Notes: generated by a model from the sequence alone, not told the origin. A stretch of 64,000 nt of DNA from Bin87 sp965208015 (GCA_965208015.1 OZ242308.1:1240001-1304000); one strand, 5' to 3'; shown: positions 50,635 through 59,788, numbered from the stretch's first letter. A program made the numbers and translations.

Positions 50635-51570
50635 ATGGCTGCTGACGAGCAAGCACGCGCCTCTGCCATTGCCGAAGAGGCCGCTGCTGAGCCGGAACAT
50701 GCCCGAGGCGTTAGCGTGGGTCGCATCGTCTCCGAGGTCCGCCGCTACCCGGTCTTCCCCATTTTGCTCCTGCTCATCGTGCTGGTGATTCCCGCCGCTT
50801 TCGCGGACTTCATCGCTCCCCACGATCCAAAGCTGGGCAGTCTCAGCAAGAAGTTGCTGCCCCCGGTGTGGATGGAGGGCGGCACCACCGAGCACCTGTT
50901 GGGCACCGACCGGGTGGGGCGCGACATTCTCACCCGCATCATGTACGGGGCTCGCGTTTCCGTGGTCACCGCGGTGATCGCCATTTTTATCGCGGGGGTC
51001 GTGGGCACCTCCCTGGGGATAATCGCCGGCTACACCGGGGGAATGGTTGACGCCGTGGTCATGCGTCTGGTCGACATATCCTTATCGATCCCAATCATCC
51101 TGCTGGCGCTGGTACTGGTGGCTGCCATCGGAGCCAGCATGGGAACGGTGATCACCGTACTGGTCCTGCTGATGTGGTCGCGCTACGCGCGCCTGGTACG
51201 CGGCGAGACCCTGGCGGTTCGTGTCCAGGACTTCATCGCCCGGGCGCAGGTGTCGGGATCGTCACATCCGCGAATCATGTTGAAGCACGTATTCCCCAAC
51301 GTATTCAACAGCGTGATCGTGCTGGCCACGCTCAATGTCGGGTTCGTCATCATCCTCGAAAGCACCCTCAGTTTCCTGGGCGCCGGCATCCCGCCGCCAC
51401 AGCCGGCATGGGGCTTGATGGTCGCCGACGGCCGCGTGCTGATCACGTCTCCGGTGGGCTGGTGGGTGGCGATGTTCCCCGGCTTGGCCATCATGCTGGT
51501 GGTGCTCAGCATGAACCTGCTGGGCGACTGGCTGCGCGACCGCCTCGACCCGAAGCAGCGCCAGGTGTAG
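50635..51570 (+). CDS. DppC/OppC-type ABC permease (cassette 2)
   Basis: 311 residues, AAGGAG upstream. GTDRVGRDILTRIMYGARVS, SRYARLVRGETLAVRVQDFI and the identical ending GDWLRDRLDPKQRQV as cassette 1. The N-terminal cytoplasmic tail (EQARASAIAEEAAAEPEHAR) is the least conserved part. No ATPase gene follows. Confidence 0.95.
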   Translation: MAADEQARASAIAEEAAAEPEHARGVSVGRIVSEVRRYPVFPILLLLIVLVIPAAFADFIAPHDPKLGSLSKKLLPPVWMEGGTTEHLLGTDRVGRDILTRIMYGARVSVVTAVIAIFIAGVVGTSLGIIAGYTGGMVDAVVMRLVDISLSIPIILLALVLVAAIGASMGTVITVLVLLMWSRYARLVRGETLAVRVQDFIARAQVSGSSHPRIMLKHVFPNVFNSVIVLATLNVGFVIILESTLSFLGAGIPPPQPAWGLMVADGRVLITSPVGWWVAMFPGLAIMLVVLSMNLLGDWLRDRLDPKQRQV

Positions 51571-51769
51571 AGAGCAATCCTACTGCGCTTGGGCCGGGCG
51601 CGGCGGCCGCATCAACTACAGGTCATCCACGCCCACCCCCTGCCGCGTCCGCATCATCCGATCCGCGAGGAGGACGTGCGGGCTTGTTGCGCCTGAAATT
51701 CGGGTCGTCTGCAGGAACTGCGGGCCGCTGGAAAGTTCCAGGAGCGCGGATTGCGATACGTCGGGCGGG

Positions 51770-52009
51770 CTATACTATGGTCCCCAACTTGTTGGCTAGG
51801 TCACGCCCGGACGTAGGCGATGGCAGTGGTTTGCCATCTGACCGATATAGCTCAATCGCCTCATCAACGACCTGGCAAAGTTCCTCGAATACCCGAAGTT
51901 CGTCTGCACCGTGGCAGCCCCCGTAGATCAGACCCGGCGCGCTCCCCACGTAACATTGGTCCTCCTCGGACCACTCGACGATCTTGACGTAACGGGCGCT
52001 GTCCTTCAT
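51770..52009 (-). CDS. hicB: HicB-like antitoxin
   Basis: 79 residues. YVKIVEWSEEDQCYVGSAPG and CHGADELRVFEELCQVVDEA fit the HicB partial-RNase-H fold; SGRDLANKLGTIV is the short tail, without the usual HTH or RHH DNA-binding end. Its ATG overlaps the stop of the upstream toxin gene (ATGA), the arrangement of hicA-hicB modules. Confidence 0.85.
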   Translation of the reverse strand: MKDSARYVKIVEWSEEDQCYVGSAPGLIYGGCHGADELRVFEELCQVVDEAIELYRSDGKPLPSPTSGRDLANKLGTIV

Positions 52010-52200
52010 TGCCTGGATTCCTCAATCGCGGTTCTCACGGCACGAACTTGGTAGATTTTGGCGTCATCGCCCAGATTGCCCGATATGGTAACAGGCCTTG
52101 CAACGTTTGGATGTACGAAGTTCCGGTGGTTTCCCCGGCCTCCCCGGTTAACAAACCCCGACCGAACCAAATCAGCAACCAATTCACGGATTTTCGGCAT
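52006..52200 (-). CDS. hicA: HicA-like toxin
   Basis: 64 residues. IRELVADLVRSGFVNRGGRG, NHRNFVHPN and PVTISGNLGDDAKIYQVRAV match the HicA double-stranded-RNA-binding-like fold; the His in GNHRNF is at the catalytic position. It is a presumed translation-dependent mRNA cleaver. First gene of the pair. No ribosome site is obvious. Confidence 0.85.
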   Translation of the reverse strand: MPKIRELVADLVRSGFVNRGGRGNHRNFVHPNVARPVTISGNLGDDAKIYQVRAVRTAIEESRQ

Positions 52201-52442
52201 ATGTCAGGCGATTGTGCCAGCCCTTGCGCCAATTCACAAGCGCACAAAGTGCCAATCAACCGGCTTACGCCGTCAGGATTGACGCCTTTCGTGTGGCGAC
52301 GGATACTTGCTGCCGGCGTCGGGTTGACACCTGCCGAAACCCAAGTGACCATTGCGGAAACGCGCGACATGCGGCGGCAGGTGTTCGCTTACGACTGGTC
52401 GCTAATCAACCTGCACCCCGCCAAATGATAGGAGACAAAACC

Positions 52443-53309
52443 ATGCAACTCGGAGCCATCTTCCCCCAGACCGAAATCGGCGCCGACCCCATCGCCGTGA
52501 AAGATTTCGCCCAGGCCGCCGAGGCCCTGGGATACGAACACTTGCTGGTCTTCGACCATGTCCTGGGGGCCGACCACACCCAGCGCGCCGAGTGGAACCG
52601 GCCGTACAACAAGGACGATATGTTCCACGAACCCTTCGTGATGTTCGGCTACCTGGCCGCCCTGACCGAGAAGATCGAGTTCTGCACCGGCATCATTATC
52701 CTGCCCCAGCGACAGACCGCCTTGGTCGCCAAGCAGACGGCCGAGGTGGACGTGCTCACCAACGGCCGCCTGCGTCTGGGCATCGGCGTGGGCTGGAACG
52801 AGGTCGAGTTCGAGGCCCTGGGCGAAAATTGGGAGAACCGCGGCCGCCGCTCCGCCGAGCAGGTCGAAGTGATGCGAATGCTCTGGACCCAGGAAGTGGT
52901 GAACTACGAGGGTCGGTACCACAAGATCACCCACGCGGGCATCAACCCTCTGCCGGTGCAGCGACCCATTCCGGTCTGGTTCGGTGGCGGCGCGCCCCAG
53001 GTGGTGCGGCGCATCGCCCGGATGGGCGACGGTTGGTTCCCGCAGTTCCAGCCCGACGGCGCCGGCCGGGAGCGCCTGGAGGAGATGCGCGAGCTGGCCC
53101 GGGGCTACGGCCGGGACCCGGCTGCCATCGGCGTTGAAGGCCGCGCTTCCCTGGCCGACAGCAACAACCCTGACGACTGGAACAAGCTCGCCTCCGACTG
53201 GAGCGACGCCGGCGCTACCCACTTCTCCGTGAACACCATGCGTGCCGGCCTCAAGGGCCCCGACCAGCACATCGAGGCGATACGCCGGTTCAAGGAAGCG
53301 ATGGGCTAA
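52443..53309 (+). CDS. LLM-class F420-dependent oxidoreductase
   Basis: 288 residues from the ATG at 52443 (AGGAG eight bases upstream). MQLGAIFPQTEIGADPIAVK, HLLVFDHVLGADH, TGIIILPQRQTALVAKQTAE, LRLGIGVGWNEVEFEALGEN and PVWFGGGAPQVVRRIARMGD are typical of the TIGR03619-type F420 subfamily. Cytoplasmic, substrate unknown. Stands alone; a palindrome copy follows it. Confidence 0.92.
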   Translation: MQLGAIFPQTEIGADPIAVKDFAQAAEALGYEHLLVFDHVLGADHTQRAEWNRPYNKDDMFHEPFVMFGYLAALTEKIEFCTGIIILPQRQTALVAKQTAEVDVLTNGRLRLGIGVGWNEVEFEALGENWENRGRRSAEQVEVMRMLWTQEVVNYEGRYHKITHAGINPLPVQRPIPVWFGGGAPQVVRRIARMGDGWFPQFQPDGAGRERLEEMRELARGYGRDPAAIGVEGRASLADSNNPDDWNKLASDWSDAGATHFSVNTMRAGLKGPDQHIEAIRRFKEAMG

Positions 53310-53336
53310 TACCTCGCCAACCGTGCGATAATGAAG

Positions 53337-53358
53337 GGGGCGAGTGATCACTCGCCCC
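53337..53358. repeat. GGGGCG-type perfect palindrome, copy 5 (terminator-like)
   Basis: GGGGCGAGTGA plus its exact complement TCACTCGCCCC, no loop, followed by TACTTTTCTC. CGATAATGA (53326-53334) directly precedes it, as at copy 2. It follows the oxidoreductase stop by 27 bases, so it probably also ends that transcript. Confidence 0.88.
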
Positions 53359-53487
53359 TACTTTTCTCTGGCTGCTCCCGTCCTCGGGCGCTAATTCCGC
53401 CAATCGCTCCGGTGCGGATTGGCACACGGCGCTTGCCCCTCACACTGATTTATAGATAGTCCAACCGATGAAATGGCGAGGGTTTAT

Positions 53488-53988
53488 ATGGAAAAGCCAC
53501 CGATCGACAACAGTTATTGGGTAGTTCCCGGGAAACTGCTGGCCGGCGAATACCCCAGAAACATTGACGATGATTCGTCCCTTGAAAAAATAGCCAAGCT
53601 TACCGGCGCCGGAGTTTCTGCCTTCATCGATCTTACCGAAGCAGGCGAGCTGCATCCGTACAACGAGTGTCTGGACGGTCAAATCCACCAACGATTTGGC
53701 GTCGCTGACCAGTCCACACCACACTCCCACACGTTCACAGCGGAAATCCTGGATGCCATCGACCAGCACATAGCCGACGGTCGGACGGTCTACGTTCATT
53801 GCTGGGGTGGTGTGGGGCGAACCGGGACTATCGTCGGCTGCTGGCTTGCCAGGCACGGCTACCCCGGGGAGGCGGCCCTGCAACGGTTGGGCGAACTCTG
53901 GCGCGAGTGTGCCAAATCCCGAACTCGGTCTTCCCCCGAAAGACTGTCGCAGGTCGACTACATCCTGGGCTGGACCGAACCCCGCTGA
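53488..53988 (+). CDS. Dual-specificity/tyrosine phosphatase
   Basis: 166 residues from the ATG at 53488 (GAGGG five bases upstream); an in-frame ATG at 53473 lacks a ribosome site. VYVHCWGGVGRTGTIVGCWL is the HC-x5-R-T/S phosphatase loop with the Cys nucleophile, and GVSAFIDLTEAGEL the early strand with the general-acid region further on. Cytoplasmic. Substrate could be a phosphoprotein, phosphoinositide or other phosphoester. The next gene starts 49 bases later. Confidence 0.92.
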   Translation: MEKPPIDNSYWVVPGKLLAGEYPRNIDDDSSLEKIAKLTGAGVSAFIDLTEAGELHPYNECLDGQIHQRFGVADQSTPHSHTFTAEILDAIDQHIADGRTVYVHCWGGVGRTGTIVGCWLARHGYPGEAALQRLGELWRECAKSRTRSSPERLSQVDYILGWTEPR

Positions 53989-54037
53989 CCGAATTTCCGA
54001 TTGCTTAGTGCCGCCTTGTACCAAGTAGGGGAAGACC

Positions 54038-54520
54038 ATGTCCGACAGCAAAACCGACGTCACTCTGGTCTGGTCTCATGATCCGGTGCGCCACTGGGGA
54101 TTCCTGCGTCAGCGGATGGCTGGGATCGATTTCGGCGTAACCGAAGATTTGACCGGGAAGTCAGACAGCGAAGTGACCTCGATCGTCAGGCAGTTCGAAC
54201 AAAGCGCGCAGGTGGCGGGTCAGTTCAAGCGCCTACTCTTCGGCACGCCGATCGGTTCCATCATCGTTACCGGAGCCGCTACGGGCGTGTCCCGGCGCGA
54301 TCGCAAGTGGTCAATCGGCAGGGTGGCAGGCGGTTACGAGTACCGAGAATCCAACCGCCACGACCGTCACACCATCAAGGTGGAATGGTTCGAGCGCGCG
54401 TACGCCGAAGAGGAAATTGCCGACCTGATTGGGGTCAATCCTGGCGGCCGCCGTTCTACGGTCACGCCATTGGGCACAATGGACGCTTCAACATTCGACA
54501 TTGAAACGTTTCCAGGATAA
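54038..54520 (+). CDS. Hypothetical protein (possible PUA/EVE-like element)
   Basis: 160 residues with a clear ATG after AGGGGAAG. VTLVWSHDPVRHWGFLRQRM opens it; KWSIGRVAGGYEYRESNRHD and HTIKVEWFERAY resemble the barrel motif seen in EVE/PUA-like modules and in N-terminal parts of Mrr-type restriction proteins. No catalytic motif is seen. The fold assignment is weak; the gene itself is convincing by composition and its neighbour spacing. Confidence 0.65.
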   Translation: MSDSKTDVTLVWSHDPVRHWGFLRQRMAGIDFGVTEDLTGKSDSEVTSIVRQFEQSAQVAGQFKRLLFGTPIGSIIVTGAATGVSRRDRKWSIGRVAGGYEYRESNRHDRHTIKVEWFERAYAEEEIADLIGVNPGGRRSTVTPLGTMDASTFDIETFPG

Positions 54521-54529
54521 CGGAATAGA

Positions 54530-55463
54530 TCAGACCTTCCCGACCAGCTCCTTGAGCGCGGCGTAGGTGCGGGGCCCGGTCTCGCTGTCGCCCTCGGCGG
54601 CAAAGATGTTGGCCATGAAGTCCGTTGCGCCGCCGGCGGCGAAATTCTTCCAGCTGACGGCGCAGCGAGTCCTCGTTGCCTACCACGCACACCTCCGACG
54701 GCCCTTCGACGCCCTCGATGTCCAGGACGCGACGGTAGTTCACCAGCTGGCCGTACCGCTCGTAGGCTTCCGCTGCTTGTCGCCGGCCCGCCGCTTCGTC
54801 GTCGCACACCGTGGTCGGCAGCCCTACGCAGACGCGAGGCGCGTCGCGGCCGCTGACCTCGGCAGACTGGCTGATGCGCGGGGTGATGTGCTCGCGGATC
54901 GTGCGCGGCCCCGCCATCCAGGTGATCGTCCCGTCAGCCCGTTGACCCGCCAGCCGCAGCATTTGCGGGGCCAGCGCCGAGATCAGCACCGGGCATTTGG
55001 GACGGTTGAGCACGTCCAGCTCGGCGTTCACGTTGTAAAACTCGCCGGAGAACTGCACGCGCCCTTCTTCCATCAGCGGGCGCAACACCGACAGGTACTC
55101 GCGAGTGTGCAGCGCCGGACGGTCGTATGACAACCCGAAGCTGCCCTCGATGCCCGGCCGATGGGACGGCCCGAGCCCCAGCAGGAACCGCTCGTTGGTG
55201 GCCGCCGCCGTGGTCAGGGCCTGCTGGGCCATGGCCACCGGATGTCTCGGATACGTGGGCACCACGCCGACGCCCAACTCGATCCGGTTGGTCTGCATCC
55301 CCGCCAGGGCCAGCACTGTCAGCGCGTCGTACCCTCGGGCAGAGATGTGGGGCACCCAGAAACTGTCGAACCCGTCTTCCTCGGCCTGCTTGATGCGGCC
55401 GATCAGCTCGTCCAGGCTCATCAGGTCGGCCGTTGAAGCCCCAACGAATACTCCGATACGCAT
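54530..55463 (-). pseudogene. LLM-class flavin monooxygenase with a +1 frameshift near the 3' end
   Basis: GGAGG precedes the ATG at 55463. MRIGVFVGASTADLMSLDEL, PTYPRHPVAMAQQALTTAAA and FLLGLGPSHRPGIEGSFG are a normal F420-type start. Around 54650 the frame goes from LEEF into arginine-rich nonsense; removing one T from the minus-strand run GAATTTCGCC restores AAGGATDFMANIFAAEGDSE and ends at KELVGKV-stop (54530). So a one-base insertion (real or an assembly error) disrupts the last 40 codons. As read, the protein runs to 54462 with a foreign tail. Confidence 0.8.
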
Positions 55464-55514
55464 TGTCGTCCTCCATGTACCGGTCGGCGAGGCGAGCCAA
55501 CCCTGTCTGCGCGA

Positions 55515-57137
55515 TTACGCTCTCAGTATCTTCTCCGCGACTTCCCGCGCCTCGTCCCGGTTACTGACAAAACGGTCCGCCGGCACCCGGTGCAGCGTGT
55601 TCAGCGCCCGCAGGTTGCGCTCCACGGGGCCGGACAGCCCCATCACGATTGGCTCCGTGTCCTCGTCCATGGCCACGTCGATCATCTGCTCCACCACCAT
55701 GGCCGCGCTGTCGTCCATGTAGGCGGTCTCGGTGAAGTCGAAAATCACCACCTCGTGTTCCTGGATATCCTGGCCGATGGCGCTCACCAGGTTGCTTGAT
55801 GAGGCTACCGAGAACCGGCCGCGCATTGACACCAGGCCGACCCGGGCGGAGAACTCGTCATCCTTGTCGGCGTCCAGTTCCGGAGACAGGAAGCTCTGGT
55901 CCAGCAGCGGCACGGACACCACGCTGTCCAGCTCCTGGCGCTCCAGGAGGCGGGCGCTGGCCATGCCCGCCGCGATCAGCCCGATGGCGATGGCGGTCAC
56001 CAGGTCGAGGAACACCGTTAGCACGAAGGTCATCAGCATGACCACGAGGTGTTCGCGGGGCATCTGGTGGAGCCGCGTCACGAACCGCCAGTCCATGATG
56101 TCCCAGCCCACCTTCACCAGGATGCCGGCCAGGACGGCGTGGGGTATCGCCTCTACATACCGGCCCAGGCCCAGCACCAACGCGAGCAGCACACCGGCGC
56201 GGATCGCTCCCGACAGCTGCGTGTTCCCGCCGGACCGGATGTTCACCACGGTGCCCAGCGTAGCCCCCGCGCCCGGCAGGCCGCCGATGAATCCGGCGAT
56301 CATGTTGCCGATGCCCTGGCCGATCAGCTCCCGGTTGGGGTTGTGCCGGGTCCGCGTCAACGAATCCGCGATCAGGGATGTCAGCAGGCTGTCGATGGAC
56401 CCCAGCAGCGCCAGCACCAAAGCCGGCTCCAGGGCGCCCAGGATGAACCCCACCGAGAACTCGGGAATCTGTAGCTCTGGCAACCCCTTCGGCACTTCCC
56501 CGATGATCGGCAGGTCGTTCAGCCACAGGATGCCCAGCGCGCAGCCCACGATCATGGCCGCCAGAGGCGCTGGCAGGTACTTGCGGAAAGGCCGGGGCCA
56601 CAGGATACCCACCACCAGCGTGACGGCGGCCACCGCCAGGGCGTGGAAGTTCACGCTGGTAAACGTTTCCTGCAAGGAGTTAACCGCCCCGATCACTCCT
56701 CCCACCGCCACCGGCGACCCCAGGAACGGCGCGATCTGCACGATCATGATGATCACGCCGATCCCGGTCATGAACCCCGAAATCACCGAATAGGGTGTAT
56801 ACGCCACGAACCGGCCGATGCGGGCCAGTCCCAGCGCCGCCTGGATGAACCCGGCCAGCATCACTATCGTGAACGCTTCGGCCAGCGAGTTGGCGTGGGC
56901 CGTGACGATTACGGCCATGGCGATGGACATGGGACCCGTGGGGCCCGATATCTGGGATCGCGTGCCGCCAAACACCGCCGCGAAGAACCCGACGGCGATG
57001 GCGCCGTACATTCCTGCGGTGGGACCCAGACCTGAGGCGACTCCGAATGCGAGCGCGACCGGCAAGCCTACCACCGAGCAGGTGAGGCCGCCGAAGATAT
57101 CGCCGCGGAGCTTGTCGAGACTGTAGTCGAAATTCAC
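55515..57137 (-). CDS. SulP/SLC26-type anion transporter with STAS domain
   Basis: 540 residues. YSLDKLRGDIFGGLTCSVVG, FGGTRSQISGPTGPMSIAMA and GLPGAGATLGTVVNIRSGG are SulP landmarks, with about 10-12 membrane helices. The C-terminal 130 residues are a STAS domain (EVVIFDFTETAYMDDSAAMV). Transports sulfate, bicarbonate or dicarboxylates. The ATG overlaps the coaBC stop, so it is cotranscribed with CoA biosynthesis, perhaps supplying sulfate for cysteine or bicarbonate. Confidence 0.93.
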   Translation of the reverse strand: MNFDYSLDKLRGDIFGGLTCSVVGLPVALAFGVASGLGPTAGMYGAIAVGFFAAVFGGTRSQISGPTGPMSIAMAVIVTAHANSLAEAFTIVMLAGFIQAALGLARIGRFVAYTPYSVISGFMTGIGVIIMIVQIAPFLGSPVAVGGVIGAVNSLQETFTSVNFHALAVAAVTLVVGILWPRPFRKYLPAPLAAMIVGCALGILWLNDLPIIGEVPKGLPELQIPEFSVGFILGALEPALVLALLGSIDSLLTSLIADSLTRTRHNPNRELIGQGIGNMIAGFIGGLPGAGATLGTVVNIRSGGNTQLSGAIRAGVLLALVLGLGRYVEAIPHAVLAGILVKVGWDIMDWRFVTRLHQMPREHLVVMLMTFVLTVFLDLVTAIAIGLIAAGMASARLLERQELDSVVSVPLLDQSFLSPELDADKDDEFSARVGLVSMRGRFSVASSSNLVSAIGQDIQEHEVVIFDFTETAYMDDSAAMVVEQMIDVAMDEDTEPIVMGLSGPVERNLRALNTLHRVPADRFVSNRDEAREVAEKILRA

Positions 57138-58333
57138 GGTCTTAGCAGTGTCGCAACCCGGTCCAGGATCCTGTGGCCCACCTCGTATTTGGTGAGCAAT
57201 GGCAGCCTTTCGACCTCCATTTCACGGTCAATCAGCACCACCCGGTTCGTGTCCACGCCAAACCCGCTGCCTTCTTCCGTAATGTCGTTTGCTACTATCA
57301 GGTCCAACTCTTTGCGCCGCACCTTGTCCGCGGCGTTGGATTCCAGGTTCTCGCTCTCGGCCGAGAACCCGACGCGCACGAAATTCCCTCTCGCCGTCGC
57401 CAGTATGTCAGTTGTCTTCTCCAGGTCTATGGACATCTCGTCCGCTGCGGTTTTCTTTATCTTCTGCTCCGCCATCACCGCGGGCCGGTAGTCTGCAACG
57501 GCCGCCGCCATGATAAGCGCGTCCGCCGTTGCGGTTTCTGAAAGCACGACATCGCACATGTCTTGGGCCGATATCACCCGCATCGTGCGCACCAGCGCCG
57601 GGTCGGGCAAGGCCGTGGGGGCGGTCACCAGCACCACCTCCGCGCCTCGGTCCCGGGCCGCCTCGGCCACGGCGTAGCCCATGCGACCTGACGAATGGTT
57701 CGTGATCACGCGCACGGGGTCGATGGCTTCCTGGGTGCCTCCCGCGCTGACGACCACCTTCCGACCGGCGAAATCACCGCCCTTGCCCAGCGCCGCCGCA
57801 ATGTGGCCCAGCAAATCCGCCGGCTCCACCAGCCGCCCCATTCCCATGAGACCGGAGGCCAAGCGGCCCGGCGCCGGCCCGGCCAGGAACACGCCACGAC
57901 CGCGCAGCCGCGCAATGTTCTCCTGGGTGGCCGGATGGTCGAACATATTGGCGTCCATGGCCGGAGCCACCAGCAGGGGCGCCTCGGTGGCAATCACCGT
58001 GGTGGTTAACGGATCGTCGGCCAGCCCGCCGGCCAGCTTGGCGATGCAGTGCACCGTCGCCGGCGCGATGACCACGATGTCGGCCCATCTCGCCAGGGCG
58101 ACGTGCTCTACGCTGTGCTCCGAATCGGCGTCAAAGGTATCGGTGACCACCCCCCGGTGGGTCAGGCTGCGGAAAGCCAGTGGCGTCACGAACTGGGTCG
58201 CGCCGTAGCTGAGGATGGTCTCGACGTTGGCCCCGGCCTGCACCAGCTTGCTGGCCAGATCCAGCGCCTTGTAACAGGCGATGCTCCCGGTCACGCCCAG
58301 GACAATGTTCTTGCCAGCCAGCGCGGATTCCAT
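57134..58333 (-). CDS. coaBC: Bifunctional phosphopantothenoylcysteine decarboxylase/synthase
   Basis: 399 residues, two domains. CoaC (1-180): flavin-binding GVTGSIACYKALDLA, catalytic His in SVEHVALARWAD, PAMDANMFDHP (D where many have N) and RLASGLMGMGRLVE. CoaB (190-399): SAGGTQEAIDPVRVITNHSS, the CTP-binding AAVADYRP, the catalytic Lys in KIKK, and VANDITEEGSGFGVDTN. Makes 4'-phosphopantetheine from phosphopantothenate, cysteine and CTP. One base separates it from coaX. Confidence 0.97.
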   Translation of the reverse strand: MESALAGKNIVLGVTGSIACYKALDLASKLVQAGANVETILSYGATQFVTPLAFRSLTHRGVVTDTFDADSEHSVEHVALARWADIVVIAPATVHCIAKLAGGLADDPLTTTVIATEAPLLVAPAMDANMFDHPATQENIARLRGRGVFLAGPAPGRLASGLMGMGRLVEPADLLGHIAAALGKGGDFAGRKVVVSAGGTQEAIDPVRVITNHSSGRMGYAVAEAARDRGAEVVLVTAPTALPDPALVRTMRVISAQDMCDVVLSETATADALIMAAAVADYRPAVMAEQKIKKTAADEMSIDLEKTTDILATARGNFVRVGFSAESENLESNAADKVRRKELDLIVANDITEEGSGFGVDTNRVVLIDREMEVERLPLLTKYEVGHRILDRVATLLRP

Positions 58334-58334
58334 G

Positions 58335-59189
58335 TCAGCCCACCCTGCTCCGGCCTTCCGGGACGCCGGACCCGGGCAGACCGGTCGCGTTCTTGCGGAA
58401 GATGATGTCCAGTCCGACCAGCGTCAGCTCCTGGTTGATGTCGTCGAACACCGGCGCGTGGTCCGCGATCACGGTAACCAACCCCCCCGTGCCGACCACC
58501 TTGGCGTCCTGGCCGATTTCTGCCTTGAAACGCTCGACCATGCTGATCACCAGACCAGCGTACCCCAAGACGATCCCGGATTGCAGCGCCGTCGTCGTGT
58601 TGCGCCCCACGGCCTCTGCGGGCGCTACCAACTCCACGCGTCGCAGCTGGGACGTGTTGTAGTACAGCGCGTCGGCAGACAGGTTAATCCCGGGCGCAAT
58701 AGATCCGCCCAAGTATTCCCGGTCGCGGGACACAGCGTCAAACACCGTTGCGGTGCCGAGATCTACCACGATCATCGGCGCGCCGTAGAGCTCAACTGCT
58801 GCCACCGCGTCCACGATCCGGTCAGCGCCAACATCGCGTGGGTTGTCGTAGAGGATCGGCATACCCAGATCGATCTGGGAAGTAACCTGCAACGGCGCAA
58901 CCCCGAAGAAGCGGCGGCAAAGGTCCTCGAACATGCCTGTCAGGGGCGGTACCACCGAGCAGATGCACGCCGCGGTGATGTCCGCAGTCGTGATTCCCCG
59001 GAACTCGAGCAGATTCTTGAGAAGGATCCCGTACTCGTCGGCGAGGCGACGGGAGTCCGTGGCCACCCGCAGCGTGGTCACCAAGCGGTCCACCGGATCG
59101 GCTCCGTTGCTGCTGGCCTCGGCGGCGCCCCCTTCGCGGAACACCCCAATGGTGACGGCCGTATTTCCAATGTCGATGGTCAGCAGCAT
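58335..59189 (-). CDS. coaX: Type III pantothenate kinase
   Basis: 284 residues from the ATG at 59189. LLTIDIGNTAVTIGVF is the ATP phosphate-binding strand, DVGADRIVDAVAAVELYG and VVDLGTATVFDAVS hold the catalytic aspartates, and GGSIAPGINLSADALYYNTS closes the pantothenate site. It phosphorylates pantothenate, first step of CoA synthesis, and is not inhibited by CoA. First gene of the coaX-coaBC-SulP operon. Confidence 0.96.
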   Translation of the reverse strand: MLLTIDIGNTAVTIGVFREGGAAEASSNGADPVDRLVTTLRVATDSRRLADEYGILLKNLLEFRGITTADITAACICSVVPPLTGMFEDLCRRFFGVAPLQVTSQIDLGMPILYDNPRDVGADRIVDAVAAVELYGAPMIVVDLGTATVFDAVSRDREYLGGSIAPGINLSADALYYNTSQLRRVELVAPAEAVGRNTTTALQSGIVLGYAGLVISMVERFKAEIGQDAKVVGTGGLVTVIADHAPVFDDINQELTLVGLDIIFRKNATGLPGSGVPEGRSRVG

Positions 59190-59291
59190 GGCAACATAGG
59201 GCTTGAATGCTGGATCGATAGTATAACTTTCACACAGTAACGTCAAAGAACCCTTTGCGGTGCAACTAGCGGTGAATATCGGCAGTTGCGA

Positions 59292-59546
59292 TCAAATCAA
59301 TCCCAGCCTTTCCAAGTCTTCCTCGGTCCATTGGGTTCCATTCAAGATGCTGCGCAAAGTGTTTAATGGGATCGTTTCGTTAGCGCGATGGTAATGGACT
59401 ACGGGTCGTCGCCCGTCACCATGTCGGTATACGCGAGACGACCCCCGAGTACGCCGATACATGAACCCATCGCGTTCTAACGCACTGACCAGTTCCCGGG
59501 CCGGTACATTCCTGATCCGCCTCGCCAAGTCCTGTGGACGGCTCAT
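59292..59546 (-). CDS. hicA: HicA-like toxin with replaced catalytic His
   Basis: 84 residues. VPARELVSALERDGFMYRRT, GSSRVYRHGDGR and PLNTLRSILNGTQW follow the HicA (YcfA) pattern. The usual GSH is GSS here: Ser37 stands at the catalytic histidine. A His two to five residues later (YRHG) or in VVHYHRAN could compensate, or the protein may be inactive. Four bases after the HicB stop. Confidence 0.85.
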   Translation of the reverse strand: MSRPQDLARRIRNVPARELVSALERDGFMYRRTRGSSRVYRHGDGRRPVVHYHRANETIPLNTLRSILNGTQWTEEDLERLGLI

Positions 59547-59550
59547 GCCG

Positions 59551-59763
59551 TTACTGTCGGCGTCCCGCTCCTGAATCGCTCACTGGCGGATACTGCTCAC
59601 CGGTCTCTTGCATATCCTCCAGGTAGGCAGCAAGGGCGTCCACAAGGGCGGCGCGCGCCTCATCTTGAGAATAGCCCCAAGCAGCGCACCCTGGCAGTTC
59701 CTCTATCCAGGCGCTCCAACGGCCGTCATCTTCTTGCTCAATTCGCGGTTGGTAGCCGGTCAT
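59551..59763 (-). CDS. hicB: HicB-like antitoxin
   Basis: 70 residues from the ATG at 59763 (MTGYQPRIEQEDDGRW); frame extends to 59781 without a better start. WSAWIEELPGCAAWGYSQDE and ARAALVDALAAYLEDM match the HicB partial-RNase-H fold. The C-terminus is short, without a DNA-binding tail. Lies before hicA, opposite in order to the module at 52 kb. Confidence 0.85.
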   Translation of the reverse strand: MTGYQPRIEQEDDGRWSAWIEELPGCAAWGYSQDEARAALVDALAAYLEDMQETGEQYPPVSDSGAGRRQ

Positions 59764-59788
59764 GGTCACCTTTGAACCCAATAGTCAA

